Shown here: positions 5,905 to 14,197 of the stretch, piece after piece
Layout of the letters: each line of letters opens with the position of its first letter
Numbering within the stretch: the first letter of the stretch is position 1
IMG/VR virus record: IMGVR_UViG_3300030012_000385
Coordinates: 1-22,192 of that record
Reading direction: 5' to 3' (one strand)
Source: a virus
Length of the DNA: 22,192 bases
Position numbers and translations under genes: made by a program
The notes under the pieces: generated by a model
What the model saw: only the letters and a program-made list of their open reading frames with translations
The model's database searches: none
Told to the model about the DNA's origin: nothing

Positions 5905-6153
5905 TTAGTGATTTGTTAATTCCATACTACCATCTTTAACTAATCTGATTAAGTAGTCAATCATTTCAGTCATATCCTCTCCACACTCATCTATTAATGT
6001 TGTGTAAATACTACCTACTAAATCAGCTTTGTTGTAATAGTTGTAGTTGATAGTATTTTCTGATGTTAGTATTTTATCTATTTGAAAAGCTATCTCTTTT
6101 AAGTTGTGATTGCTTAGTTGCTCTAAATCCCAAATGTTGTATAAAGTTTTCAT
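5905..6153 (-). CDS. First gene of the early operon, unknown function
   Basis: An 82-residue helical acidic protein starting MKTLYNIWDLEQLSN. The frame stays open upstream to a TTG at 6228, but I prefer the ATG at 6153. The extra 25 codons lack conserved character, the ATG is preceded by an A-rich leader (ACACAAAACA) as other starts here are, and a promoter-like element fits just upstream. The middle has HNLKEIAFQIDKIL and the end has MTEMIDYLIRLVKDGSMEL. No family is recognised. As the first gene after the terminator it would be made early. Confidence 0.6.
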   Translation of the reverse strand: MKTLYNIWDLEQLSNHNLKEIAFQIDKILTSENTINYNYYNKADLVGSIYTTLIDECGEDMTEMIDYLIRLVKDGSMELTNH

Positions 6154-6185
6154 TGTTTTGTGTTTTAGTTTGTTAATTTCTTTGG

Positions 6186-6216
6186 CTAAAGTAATACATT
6201 CTAAACTTCTGTGCAA
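6186..6216 (-). promoter_or_regulatory. Possible promoter of the early operon
   Basis: Minus strand: TTG at 6216-6214, a 20-base spacer, then TACTTTAG at 6193-6186, against the Bacteroidota consensus TTG, about 19 bases, TAnnTTTG (one mismatch in the required six positions of the -7 box). It would start transcription roughly 25-30 bases before the ATG at 6153. It lies downstream of the terminator at 6293-6324, where a new promoter is expected. The match is imperfect. Confidence 0.35.
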
Positions 6217-6292
6217 ACTTTTCAACAAAAAAAGTGTAATTATTTTAGTTTACTAGAGTAAAAAAATGTTAAAGTTTTTTAAATATAGGCAT

Positions 6293-6324
6293 AAAAAAAG
6301 AGGATATTCGCTAAAATATCCCCT
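6293..6324 (-). terminator. Rho-independent terminator after the late genes
   Basis: On the minus strand the stem GGATATT (6321-6315) pairs with AATATCC (6308-6302) across a 6-base loop. It extends by a G-U pair, a G-C pair and an A-T pair to 6324/6299. Seven T follow directly (6299-6293). It lies about 60 bases after the metallophosphoesterase stop and before the first early gene, so it separates the late and early transcripts. The remaining DNA from 6154 to 6385 holds no credible gene, only this hairpin and the weak promoter candidate. Confidence 0.85.
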
Positions 6325-6385
6325 AAAAACAAACTAATAAACAAGTAAAAAATCTTTATTTACTAACAAAAACGTTGCAAATATA

Positions 6386-7441
6386 TTAAAAAATATGAGT
6401 TAGGTGTGCTATTTGTCCAAATTCGTTATGAATAAATCCTTCAACTGCTTTAATACTACCAGTATATCCCTTTTGATAATGCCAAGAATCAGTACCACTA
6501 GGTGAACGTAGAAACTCTACAGTTACTCCTACGTTATCAAAACTAGTCAAAAACTTATAGCGTTGTTTGTGGTGTAAATGATGTAAATACCAATATCTAT
6601 ATTTAGTATCTGCCCACATCTTAGGCTTTTCTTGTGCCATATGTAAAGGTAAATTAGGCAATTTAGCACCATCTCCGTGAGTCAATCCTATTAAACTGTT
6701 TTTGTATTTATAATATTTTCTGTGCATTGGTTCAGCATCTACGCTTACTGCTTCTGTATTACGATACCAAGACTTGAGAGCGTGTGCTAAATGAAAGCCA
6801 CTCATATAATCGTGATTACTCATAGAGTGTACGCAATCTACTGGAGCTAACTGCATTAACATCTCTACAACCTCAACGTAAAGTTCTAAAGCCTCTGTAA
6901 AGTGTTTATGCCATTTACCATCTACATCTTGTGCAGTTCCTTTTGTAGTTGTTTTATGAACATTGTCTATGTGTAGTATATCATTACCTATACAAAACAA
7001 TATACGTTCTATTGGATAGCCTTCTGCGTTTCTTAGAATACCCTTGACTCCATCTCTTACTCTATTCTTAGCTATGTCTATATTATATTCGTTTCCAGTT
7101 TCACTAGCATCGGCATACTTACCAATGTGAACGTCTGCTGGATTTATTATAAGTAAATGACCATCTTGTCTTATAGGATAATCAATAGATGGATATTTAG
7201 GAGAGTATTGTGAGATAAGCTCCTCTATAGATTGTAAGAAGTCATCTTTAGTATATTCATTTGGTTTAGCAAATATTGAGAACTTCTGACTCTTATACCA
7301 ATAATGAGAAACAGATCCGACATCTATACCAACTTGATTACATTCTTCAGCTAATAGGTTTTGTCTTTTTTTGTCGTTTCTATATTCGTCTACTAATTTC
7401 CATTCATCTTCTTTAAGTCTATACCTCTTAAAGTCTTTCAT
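6386..7441 (-). CDS. Calcineurin-like metallophosphoesterase
   Basis: A 351-residue protein with the five blocks of the calcineurin-like phosphoesterase fold: D103-V-H105, G152-N-D154, S-N209-H210-D211 (Ser where Gly is usual), H255-G-D and H288-L-H290. These bind two metal ions that hydrolyse phosphate esters or nucleic acids. Residues 1-60 are charged and helical and could be a helix-turn-helix extension. Phage homologues are often annotated as metallophosphatase or DNA-repair exonuclease. The start overlaps the holin candidate's stop as ATGA, so it is translated from the late or lysis transcript and ends it. The substrate is unknown; a nuclease, a nucleotide hydrolase or a protein phosphatase are all possible. 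Confidence 0.85.
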   Translation of the reverse strand: MKDFKRYRLKEDEWKLVDEYRNDKKRQNLLAEECNQVGIDVGSVSHYWYKSQKFSIFAKPNEYTKDDFLQSIEELISQYSPKYPSIDYPIRQDGHLLIINPADVHIGKYADASETGNEYNIDIAKNRVRDGVKGILRNAEGYPIERILFCIGNDILHIDNVHKTTTKGTAQDVDGKWHKHFTEALELYVEVVEMLMQLAPVDCVHSMSNHDYMSGFHLAHALKSWYRNTEAVSVDAEPMHRKYYKYKNSLIGLTHGDGAKLPNLPLHMAQEKPKMWADTKYRYWYLHHLHHKQRYKFLTSFDNVGVTVEFLRSPSGTDSWHYQKGYTGSIKAVEGFIHNEFGQIAHLTHIF

Positions 7442-7833
7442 TTTCTTTTTATCTTTTCGTACGAACGACCACCGAAGTATGCTCCAAAGGCTGTAATGGC
7501 TAATAATTGCCAGAGGTCAATCCAAGAGTCTTTTATCTCTAAGTCAATAAAACTAAAATCAACGAGAGTAAATACAGTAAGAACGAGAAGCAAAAAAAGT
7601 AAGCTAATAGGACGTACGGATTTAGCCAAGATATTATCACTTTGGTTATCCGATTGCCAACGTTTTGTAACTTCTTGTTGTATTTTTTCTTCATAGTTAA
7701 AAATATGTTTTTCTATCTCAGCTTTTATAAGCTCTTTTTCTTCTGCTGATGTGTGTATTTTATCAATAGCATTTCCAACAGAATCAACTAACTCTTTTGC
7801 TCCAGAGCTGAAAAGTTTTTTTAATAAAGCCAT
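7438..7833 (-). CDS. Holin-like membrane protein
   Basis: A 131-residue protein with an N-terminal amphipathic helical region (1-68, rich in Lys and Glu), a hydrophobic segment at about 72-92 (RPISLLFLLLVLTVFTLVDF) and another at about 107-123 (LWQLLAITAFGAYFGG), then a basic end. This matches the 3TM holin family of gene transfer agents and many phages, in which RP-x-S and the F-G-x-Y-x-x-G-R-S end recur. It follows the M15 peptidase (13-base overlap) and precedes the phosphoesterase (ATGA). It would time lysis by making holes in the inner membrane. Confidence 0.75.
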   Translation of the reverse strand: MALLKKLFSSGAKELVDSVGNAIDKIHTSAEEKELIKAEIEKHIFNYEEKIQQEVTKRWQSDNQSDNILAKSVRPISLLFLLLVLTVFTLVDFSFIDLEIKDSWIDLWQLLAITAFGAYFGGRSYEKIKRK

Positions 7834-8168
7834 ATTGCATCAGTTTTAGAATCGTTGTCAGCGTGTATAAAGGTTTTGGATATACCAATTCTAGTAAATC
7901 CAGCTTTTATCAGTCCACTAACTATCTTTTGTCTTGTTACACTATCAGCACAAGCAATATCAACTGCCATACCTTTTAGATGACTGCTGTTTTTTGAGCT
8001 GTTTTTCAAAGAGTTGTTTTTTTCTACACTTCTCCAAGTGCTGGTCAATTTAAATGGAGTGTTAGCATATTCTCTAGCTTGATCTAACATTTTTAATAAA
8101 TCTACATCCATTTTATCGTAACAGATAACACCATCACAATGAAACTCCTCTATCTTAAAATATTTCAT
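7821..8168 (-). CDS. M15-family peptidase, endolysin candidate
   Basis: A 115-residue zinc peptidase of the M15 (VanY/VanX-like, D-Ala-D-Ala carboxypeptidase) fold. The ligand signature is SH63LKGMAVD70, then FIH102AD at the end. It also has STWRS, typical of the phage M15_3 group, and starts MKYFKIEEFHCDG. Phage proteins of this size cleave peptide cross-links in peptidoglycan. The frame extends to a TTG at 8180, but ATG at 8168 gives the family-typical start. No signal peptide is visible, so release should depend on the adjacent holin candidates. A tail-associated role is less likely given the neighbouring holin candidate. Confidence 0.85.
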   Translation of the reverse strand: MKYFKIEEFHCDGVICYDKMDVDLLKMLDQAREYANTPFKLTSTWRSVEKNNSLKNSSKNSSHLKGMAVDIACADSVTRQKIVSGLIKAGFTRIGISKTFIHADNDSKTDAIWLY

Positions 8169-8244
8169 TTTAATATACAATTACAATAACCTAAGCAAAT
8201 TTTTCTAAATGTTAATTTATATATTAATGTGCAAATAATCTTTC

Positions 8245-8454
8245 TCATTTTTTTTCTTTTATAAATTCTAATATTATGTCAATCTTACTTTTGATATATT
8301 GCATATCCTTAGCATTATTCTCGTGATATTTTGAGAATGTTTTTTTTACTTCAACTATACTAAAAAAGAAAAATCTATATAAAGCATATAAACTACCAAG
8401 CAACAATACTACCGACAATCCGTAACTTTCTATTAATTTTAAAATATCTTCCAT
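8245..8454 (-). CDS. Small single-span membrane protein, holin-like
   Basis: A 69-residue protein with one hydrophobic segment at about residues 13-33 (LSVVLLLGSLYALYRFFFFSI) and a charged helical C-terminus (KYHENNAKDMQYIKSKIDIILEFIKEKK). The layout, one N-terminal span then a coiled tail, resembles small BhlA/UviB-type holin-like proteins. Its ATG overlaps the upstream micro-gene stop as TAATG, and it precedes the M15 peptidase gene by 76 bases. It could be the holin, an antiholin or a lysis accessory protein. Function is inferred from location and topology. Confidence 0.6.
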   Translation of the reverse strand: MEDILKLIESYGLSVVLLLGSLYALYRFFFFSIVEVKKTFSKYHENNAKDMQYIKSKIDIILEFIKEKK

Positions 8455-8585
8455 TATCTACCTTGTTTATTGTAAGGCTTTAAATATTGTGAGCCTCCTT
8501 TTGTTTTACTTTTGTTTTTTGAATGTATGCCTTTTCTCTTTTTTTTAGGCTTTTCTCTAAAATTACTTGATATTAACTTAGCCAT
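8454..8585 (-). CDS. 43-residue highly basic protein
   Basis: A small gene in an apparent gap. ATG at 8585 overlaps the end of the 54-residue gene by 8 bases, and the TAA shares a base with the next ATG (TAATG). The product is MAKLISSNFREKP, then KKKRKGIHSKNKSK, then SQYLKPYNKQGR. From memory, tiny basic proteins with K-K-x-R-K-G-x-H-x-K and an end Y-x-K-x-Y-x-x-Q-G-R occur in many Bacteroidota phages near the lysis or tail genes. They probably bind nucleic acid or another polyanion. No function is established to my knowledge. Confidence 0.65.
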   Translation of the reverse strand: MAKLISSNFREKPKKKRKGIHSKNKSKTKGGSQYLKPYNKQGR

Positions 8586-8742
8586 TTTTCTTTCTGTTTT
8601 TAATTATCTTATCAGCAGTATATACAATTGATAAAATCAAAAGAACTATTTTCAATATCATCTCAACTTGAGTGAAACTGATTGCTAATGTTGTAATGTT
8701 TAACGTTAGAACGTCAGAACATTCTTTTAATAAATTTTTCAT
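8578..8742 (-). CDS. 54-residue single-span membrane protein
   Basis: ATG at 8742 overlaps the preceding stop as ATGA, and the TAA at 8578 lies inside the next gene. The product starts MKNLLKECSDVLTLNITT, has a hydrophobic segment at about residues 26-43 (MILKIVLLILSIVYTA) and a basic C-terminus (KIIKNRKKNG). By the positive-inside rule the C-terminus faces the cytoplasm. The position before another membrane protein and the peptidase suggests a lysis-related or holin-partner role. It is too short to be a confident family match. Confidence 0.62.
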   Translation of the reverse strand: MKNLLKECSDVLTLNITTLAISFTQVEMILKIVLLILSIVYTADKIIKNRKKNG

Positions 8743-8864
8743 TTCTCAAGTTCTTCTATTTTATCAATAATTAATTTTAATATCACAACAACACTTTCAT
8801 AGTCACCAGAGAGCATAGCATCCTCAATATCTATTTTTAGTTTTTCAATTTCTTGTTTTATCAT
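8739..8864 (-). CDS. 41-residue acidic helical protein
   Basis: The first of four coupled micro-genes after the fibre candidate. ATG at 8864 overlaps that gene's TGA as ATGA, and its own TGA overlaps the next ATG in the same way. The product is MIKQEIEKLKIDIEDAM, a short LSGDYESV turn, then VVILKLIIDKIEELEK: two amphipathic helices joined by a turn. No function is assigned. Reality is supported by the exact ATGA junctions at both ends. Confidence 0.58.
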   Translation of the reverse strand: MIKQEIEKLKIDIEDAMLSGDYESVVVILKLIIDKIEELEK

Positions 8865-9676
8865 AATATATCGTTGTTATTATGTATTGTTTTTACAACT
8901 ATTGTGTAGGTAATCCTGGCATTACCACCATCATCTGTAACACTATTAAAAGCTGGTAATATTATATCTCCTTTTGAAAGTGTGTGACTTCTAGTTAAAT
9001 CCTCAGCTTTTACTGGTCTTTGACTATAATTTGAGTCTGGACCAGCAGAATTATCAGCAGCAGCGTAAGCTCTCAAAGTAAAGTTTTGAGTTGCATTGTC
9101 GTTATATGCTGGAGTTCCACAAAACAAACCAACAGCAGTTTGAAAATTACCTACTCTGTATATAATTGCTCTAATACCTATTAATATACAATCAAATGGC
9201 ATCACTATACCAACAGACTGAATAGCTGTGGATATTGATGTTATTTGAGAAGATCCAACTGTTGTACCAGTATCTGTTGTTGTAGTATTCCAAGTGTGGT
9301 TTGATATACCAGCAGAACTAAATGTTTTCCATTCTGCTTGTGTTGCTGCTTGACTAGAAAAACTAATATATTGGAGGCTTGTGTGCTTTCTTTGAAAAGC
9401 AACATCTTTAGATTGTATGATAACACTTCCTTGTGGAATATTTGTGTCAAATGTCACAGAGCTGAAAGTACATCTATTAACAGAATTGTCTAAATCAGCA
9501 GTCAAAGTCAAACTATATTCTCTACCCGTTCCTCTATGTATTAGTTTTACTACATCACCACTAAAAGCCATTTTTTGATTTAAAGGAAAAATAGATAAAA
9601 CAGTTGTTGCACCTCCTTCTGTGGCATCTGAAACAGTAGCTAAAACTTTATTATTAAGATATTGTTGTAGTGACAT
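8861..9676 (-). CDS. Putative tail fibre or tail-tip protein
   Basis: A 271-residue protein rich in Thr, Ser, Asn and Gly with a beta-strand pattern throughout and few Lys or Glu, as is usual for fibres and virion surface proteins. The N-terminal part (MSLQQYLNNKVLATVSDAT) may be the attachment region. The middle is Thr/Ser-rich (NHTWNTTTTDTGTTV). The C-terminal half has alternating hydrophobic strands. It starts one base after the large tail protein stops and is the last virion-like gene, where receptor-binding proteins often lie. No family is recognised, so the role is inferred from composition and place. Confidence 0.5.
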   Translation of the reverse strand: MSLQQYLNNKVLATVSDATEGGATTVLSIFPLNQKMAFSGDVVKLIHRGTGREYSLTLTADLDNSVNRCTFSSVTFDTNIPQGSVIIQSKDVAFQRKHTSLQYISFSSQAATQAEWKTFSSAGISNHTWNTTTTDTGTTVGSSQITSISTAIQSVGIVMPFDCILIGIRAIIYRVGNFQTAVGLFCGTPAYNDNATQNFTLRAYAAADNSAGPDSNYSQRPVKAEDLTRSHTLSKGDIILPAFNSVTDDGGNARITYTIVVKTIHNNNDIL

Positions 9677-9677
9677 A

Positions 9678-11834
9678 TTACCAGCTATTAGTAGATAATG
9701 AATTATTTGTATCGATATTTAAGCTTTCTGCTTCTAAAGATTCTGTTAATGTAGGTGAGCTAGTGTTTATCTGATACCATTCACCTTGCCAAGTGTCTAG
9801 ATTGGCAATAAAAGTACATTGATAAGGAATGTATAATTTGCTATCAATAGTAATACCATTATTAAATTTATATCCATTTAAATCAACATTGTTCGATAGT
9901 ATTTTTAAAGAGCCATTAAATATACTTGCTCCATCATTTTGACCTATCATAATTTGATTTAGTAATAAATTACTTATAGATTTACCAGTACCAGTTCCAT
10001 AAGCTACATAAGTTGCAACATTACCATTGTCATAAGCAGTAGTATCAAAATCATAAACTGATATACGACCTTGTCCAGCTAATGGTCCAGTTCCTATAAA
10101 AACCTCACCCACTTCATATGTAACCCCATTAGATATATTCTGAGTAGTTCTAAAAACTTGTTTGCTTGTTGATTCACCATTAACATAGGCTTGTATTAGT
10201 TGATCGTTAGCGTTTTCTGGAGCTGAAAAAATATAAAACTTTTGTTGTTCTGCTAATGTTGTTATTTCTGTACCAGTATCTGGATCATTTATACCATAAT
10301 TATAATACATTTTAGCAAAACATTCAAAAAACAAATCTCCACTAAATGGCACTTCTTCTGTTTCAAAATCTAATTCGAAAAAATTAGTCGGTGTTGTTCC
10401 TACAAAACCCAAAGAGCCAGAAGAGTATGATGCACCATAGTCTGGAGCATTTCCATAAGCTGATGTACTTGTCCATTCTGCCACACCTCCATTTAAATAG
10501 TTTGAACGTGCATAAACCGTTGAACTAGTACCAACTAATTTTAGTCTATGAAAAAATAAAATAGATGCTGATGTATTTGATATTAAAGTATGTAGTTCTG
10601 TTTGTGTACCATTAAAAGCTCTATTAAATCTTCTTTTAAATTTTATTGTCTGACCAGCTATCTGAGTTATCTCACCTAATCCAAAACTTATTTTGTCAGA
10701 GGTATCATCATTTATACCATAAATATCACCATCAGTATTGAAACCTTCTCCAACACTTGCCCATCCATTCCAAGCCACCAAAGCGTTGTTTATTGGTGTT
10801 TGTGAACCAGCATTTCCACTTATGCTAATAGGTATTAAATCATAACTCCTAAACATTTCATAAGTTAAATTAGCTTCTTTTAAAATAGCTAAAGAGTCAA
10901 AATCATTACCAGCTAACCTCTGTATGTTTGTTCCATCTTCTGTTTTGTTTTCTGAATAAGAGCTACTAAAACTTGGTGATGCTGTACTACCATTATTTGT
11001 TTTGATATAATCTCGTCTAAATTGGTCTGATGATGACATTTGCTCATAAGTGTTGACTTGTATAAATGTCCATATACCATTACTTAAAAACAATCTAGCT
11101 CCAAAAACCTTACATATATCATTTAATAATTTAAAAGCAGTTTTAGGTTGTCTAGTTCCATTGTCATCAACTGGAGCGTAAGCACAAGCCTTAAATCTTG
11201 AAAGGTTAAGAGGATCTCTATTTTGCGCTCGTTGTGCTGGATATGGTGTCCAATCAACTACAGTTCTTATAAATCTGTCTGTACTACCCCAATTGTTTTC
11301 TGTATCAACGTCAGTAGTCAAAGAATTATATATATATCTATAAGCAGTATAATAGGAATTAAAATCATAAGCCACTTCCTCATTAAAAGGTATATTTTCT
11401 AAAGCACCTAAACCACATATAGCAGTTAATTTAATTTCTCTTGGTAAAGAAATATCTTCTTCAGCATTTATATCATTTAACAAGTTACCAGCCCAAAATA
11501 AATAATAGGTAGAATCATCAGTAGAATTTTCAATTTTTAATTGCCACTTTTTATAGTCTGATGTCTTTATGGAATTTACAATTGTAGTTATATTGCTTGG
11601 TGTTCCATTACCAGAATTATCATCAATAAAAAAACCTAAATCTACTTTGGATGGAATTAAACCAGTAAATCTGTCATCATCGTTGGTTTCGTAAGTTAAT
11701 CTAAATCCATCATCATTAGCAAAAACATCAGTATATAAAGAAGATGATATAGTATCTGTGTCAATGATTGTTATTCTATAATAAGTTCCTCTATCACTTC
11801 TAAACTTATATTGTATTCTATCTACTATCGCCAT
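9678..11834 (-). CDS. Large tail protein, probable tail-tip component
   Basis: A 718-residue protein directly after the tape measure (the start overlaps its stop by one base), where the distal tail and tail-tip hub proteins of siphoviruses are encoded. It starts MAIVDRIQYKFRSDRG, is beta-rich with many Asn, Asp, Thr and Ser, and includes KTAFKLLNDICKVFGARLFLSNGIW near residues 235-265, a pattern also seen in hub-like tail proteins of Bacteroidota phages. The C-terminal third is low in charge and resembles a carbohydrate-contacting beta domain. No enzyme motif is obvious. It may combine distal-tail and hub roles, since no separate distal tail gene is visible. Confidence 0.6.
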   Translation of the reverse strand: MAIVDRIQYKFRSDRGTYYRITIIDTDTISSSLYTDVFANDDGFRLTYETNDDDRFTGLIPSKVDLGFFIDDNSGNGTPSNITTIVNSIKTSDYKKWQLKIENSTDDSTYYLFWAGNLLNDINAEEDISLPREIKLTAICGLGALENIPFNEEVAYDFNSYYTAYRYIYNSLTTDVDTENNWGSTDRFIRTVVDWTPYPAQRAQNRDPLNLSRFKACAYAPVDDNGTRQPKTAFKLLNDICKVFGARLFLSNGIWTFIQVNTYEQMSSSDQFRRDYIKTNNGSTASPSFSSSYSENKTEDGTNIQRLAGNDFDSLAILKEANLTYEMFRSYDLIPISISGNAGSQTPINNALVAWNGWASVGEGFNTDGDIYGINDDTSDKISFGLGEITQIAGQTIKFKRRFNRAFNGTQTELHTLISNTSASILFFHRLKLVGTSSTVYARSNYLNGGVAEWTSTSAYGNAPDYGASYSSGSLGFVGTTPTNFFELDFETEEVPFSGDLFFECFAKMYYNYGINDPDTGTEITTLAEQQKFYIFSAPENANDQLIQAYVNGESTSKQVFRTTQNISNGVTYEVGEVFIGTGPLAGQGRISVYDFDTTAYDNGNVATYVAYGTGTGKSISNLLLNQIMIGQNDGASIFNGSLKILSNNVDLNGYKFNNGITIDSKLYIPYQCTFIANLDTWQGEWYQINTSSPTLTESLEAESLNIDTNNSLSTNSW

Positions 11835-14197
11835 TAATAACCTCTTGTTCTATTTCTATTATTTTTAGCTCTATCTGAACTTAATAAAATATCTTGTCCC
11901 CTTAATGTTCCAAATACTTCAACTTGTCCACCTCCATTATTTTGCATCATAGATCTAAGCTTGTCTAACGGTGCGACTACCTCTGGATTGCTTAGTGACG
12001 TTCCTGGTCCTTCTCCTACGACTGCAAAAGTAGGTCCAGTTACTAATCCACCTTCTGCAAAAAATGGTAATCCTTTTAATAGTTTACTTATACCTCCAAA
12101 ACCTCCTATGTCTTTAAATCCTAAAGCCTTTCCAATACCAGTACCACCTAGTAAAGCATTAAGAACAGCAGTTGCAGCTAGTTGAGCTAGTATAGCTGAC
12201 ATAGCTCTTTTAGAGCCTTCTACAAACGATTTGAAGAAACCATCTGAACTCTGTAAGGCTTGGGCAAAAGTACCTTGTAACACGTTGCCAAAACTGTCAA
12301 AACTAGAATTCATTTCATCGGTGATAGATTTTAAATCATGAAATTCTTTAACTATTTTAGCTGTATCAAATCCTAAATCTTCTAATTCTTCTTCTTCTTC
12401 TATTTCTACCAGATTTAAGCTTTCAATAGAAGGAAGTTCTACTTTTTTGAAAAAATTATCTAAGTTATTCTCTATCTCTTTAAAAACTTCTTCTTTTTCT
12501 AACTGCCTATTGAATTCTTCCATAAAGCTAGTAGCTTCTGGAATTTCTTTTTTAAATTCTATAAACTTTTTTTTAGCTGTTTCTAAAGCTTTAATTTGTT
12601 CATTATTTTTACTAATTTGTTTTTCAATACTTTTTATGTACTCGGATTGTGGACCTTCAATGTCAATATAACTATCTATTAAAAATTGCCAATTTTTGTT
12701 TTCGTTTTTTAAATTTTTAACACTTTGCTTAACTTTGTCTATCTTTTCTTTATCTCTGTCAGCAGCAGTTTTAGTTGCATCGTTTAATTCATTTACTAAC
12801 TTTTCTTGAGTTGAAAGTTGTTGATTTGTGCCATCAATAGAATCTTTCATATCTTTTTGATATGTATTAAATTCTCTTGAAGGAGCTCCAAAAGCAATAA
12901 GAGCAGTTCCAGCTGAAGCTAATATAGTTAAAAATAATCCTAGAGGATTTCTTGCTATAGCTAATGATAAAAGTCTAACAGCCTTAGTTATTGCTCCAAT
13001 ACTTATTAATAATTGACCTAAAATAATTAGTAATGGTCCAGCAGCGGCTGTGATAAGAGCCATATTAACTTTAGTTTTTTTAGCTTCTGGATCTAAGTCT
13101 TGAAATCTTTTTAATAAACTTCTAAATGATTCAGCTAATTCTAAAACTTTAGGCAATAAAATATTACCGATTTCAATACCAGTATTTTGTAGAGATACTA
13201 ATGTTTTATTGAACTTAAATCCAGATGTTTCTGTAAGAGTTTCAAAACCTTCATTTACATTACCTATACTATTATGCATTCCATCTAAAACCTCTGCATA
13301 AGTTTCAGCTTGTAATCCCATTGTTGATAATGCTCCAACTACAGCTTTAGAACTACCAAACATAGTTAGTAATTCTTGATTATTGTCTTTTAAATTATCA
13401 AATAAAAATTTAAGAGTATTCATTAAGCTATCACCCATCATAGCAGATAGGTCCGCAGTAGTCATACCAAGTTTGGCTAAAATTTCTTCTTGTTGAGCTG
13501 ATGGTTTTTGCAAAGACATTAATAATGAACGCATAGCAGTTAGAGTACCAGCAGCATCACCACTTAATTTAGACATTGTAGCAGATGCTGCTCCTAGTTC
13601 TTCCATACTTACACCACTAGCAGCAGCAACGGGTATTACACTTCCAAGCTTATCCATAAACTGACCAGCCTCAAACTTACCTTGTTTTAATGTTTCGTGC
13701 AATAAATCACCAGCTTGAGAAGCAGTCATTTGCTCGTCAGCGTATGCAGTCATTATAGAAGTCAAAGCATTAGATATAGATGCCATTTCTCCCATACCCA
13801 TAGCAGATGCCTTAGCAGATACTTCTAAAGCATCTAATGCCTCAGCACCTTCAAAACCAGCAGATGTAATAAAAAATAAACCATCAGCCAAATCTTTTGC
13901 AGAAACTCCAACTTGATTAGAGAGTTCCATTATACCTTTTTCATACTCTTTTAAATCTTGTGCAGATGCACCTACAAGAGTAGATATTTTAGTCATTGAT
14001 GTCTCAAAGTCAGTAGCCAACTTTACTGATGCTGTACCCAAAGCTATTATAGGCATTGTAAGACTTGTAGTCAAATTTTGACCAGTCCTTTTCATTGATT
14101 TGCCAAATCGCTTCATAGATGAGGAGGCTTTCCTCAATGCACTCATGAATTGCTTATCGTTTAACGATAATTTTATACTAAGATTTTTCTGTGCCAT
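11834..14197 (-). CDS. Tail tape measure protein
   Basis: A 787-residue tape measure protein, which sets tail length and later helps deliver DNA. The N-terminus is basic and helical (KLSLNDKQFMSALRKASSSMKR). Residues about 60-310 match the phage tail tape measure core, with STLVGASAQDLKEYEKG, FEGAEALDALEVSAKAS and GTLTAMRSLLMSLQKPS. A hydrophobic region at about 380-440 contains GPLLIILGQLLISIGA and LGLFLTILASAGTALIAF. A charged coiled-coil stretch follows, and the C-terminus has FAEGGLVTGPTFAVVGEGPG, typical of the family. At about 1.5 angstroms per residue the tail would be roughly 115-120 nm. The start overlaps the frameshifted chaperone end by 20 bases. Confidence 0.93.
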   Translation of the reverse strand: MAQKNLSIKLSLNDKQFMSALRKASSSMKRFGKSMKRTGQNLTTSLTMPIIALGTASVKLATDFETSMTKISTLVGASAQDLKEYEKGIMELSNQVGVSAKDLADGLFFITSAGFEGAEALDALEVSAKASAMGMGEMASISNALTSIMTAYADEQMTASQAGDLLHETLKQGKFEAGQFMDKLGSVIPVAAASGVSMEELGAASATMSKLSGDAAGTLTAMRSLLMSLQKPSAQQEEILAKLGMTTADLSAMMGDSLMNTLKFLFDNLKDNNQELLTMFGSSKAVVGALSTMGLQAETYAEVLDGMHNSIGNVNEGFETLTETSGFKFNKTLVSLQNTGIEIGNILLPKVLELAESFRSLLKRFQDLDPEAKKTKVNMALITAAAGPLLIILGQLLISIGAITKAVRLLSLAIARNPLGLFLTILASAGTALIAFGAPSREFNTYQKDMKDSIDGTNQQLSTQEKLVNELNDATKTAADRDKEKIDKVKQSVKNLKNENKNWQFLIDSYIDIEGPQSEYIKSIEKQISKNNEQIKALETAKKKFIEFKKEIPEATSFMEEFNRQLEKEEVFKEIENNLDNFFKKVELPSIESLNLVEIEEEEELEDLGFDTAKIVKEFHDLKSITDEMNSSFDSFGNVLQGTFAQALQSSDGFFKSFVEGSKRAMSAILAQLAATAVLNALLGGTGIGKALGFKDIGGFGGISKLLKGLPFFAEGGLVTGPTFAVVGEGPGTSLSNPEVVAPLDKLRSMMQNNGGGQVEVFGTLRGQDILLSSDRAKNNRNRTRGY

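Noticed and set aside
5905-6228. Longer first early gene starting at TTG 6228 (107 codons)
   Set aside because: The ATG at 6153 has a better leader and leaves room for a promoter; the extra N-terminus shows no domain-like features.
6378-6385. TATATTTG (minus strand), a perfect TAnnTTTG -7 box before the terminator, which could start a short RNA of about 75-80 bases ending at 6293
   Set aside because: No TTG lies at the required spacing; the nearest is 32 bases away. The region is so A/T-rich that one box alone means little.
9241-9450. Minus-strand ORF of 69 codons in another frame inside the fibre candidate
   Set aside because: It is wholly contained in a longer gene with better context, has no coupling or start signal, and has a Gln/Leu-rich shadow-like composition.
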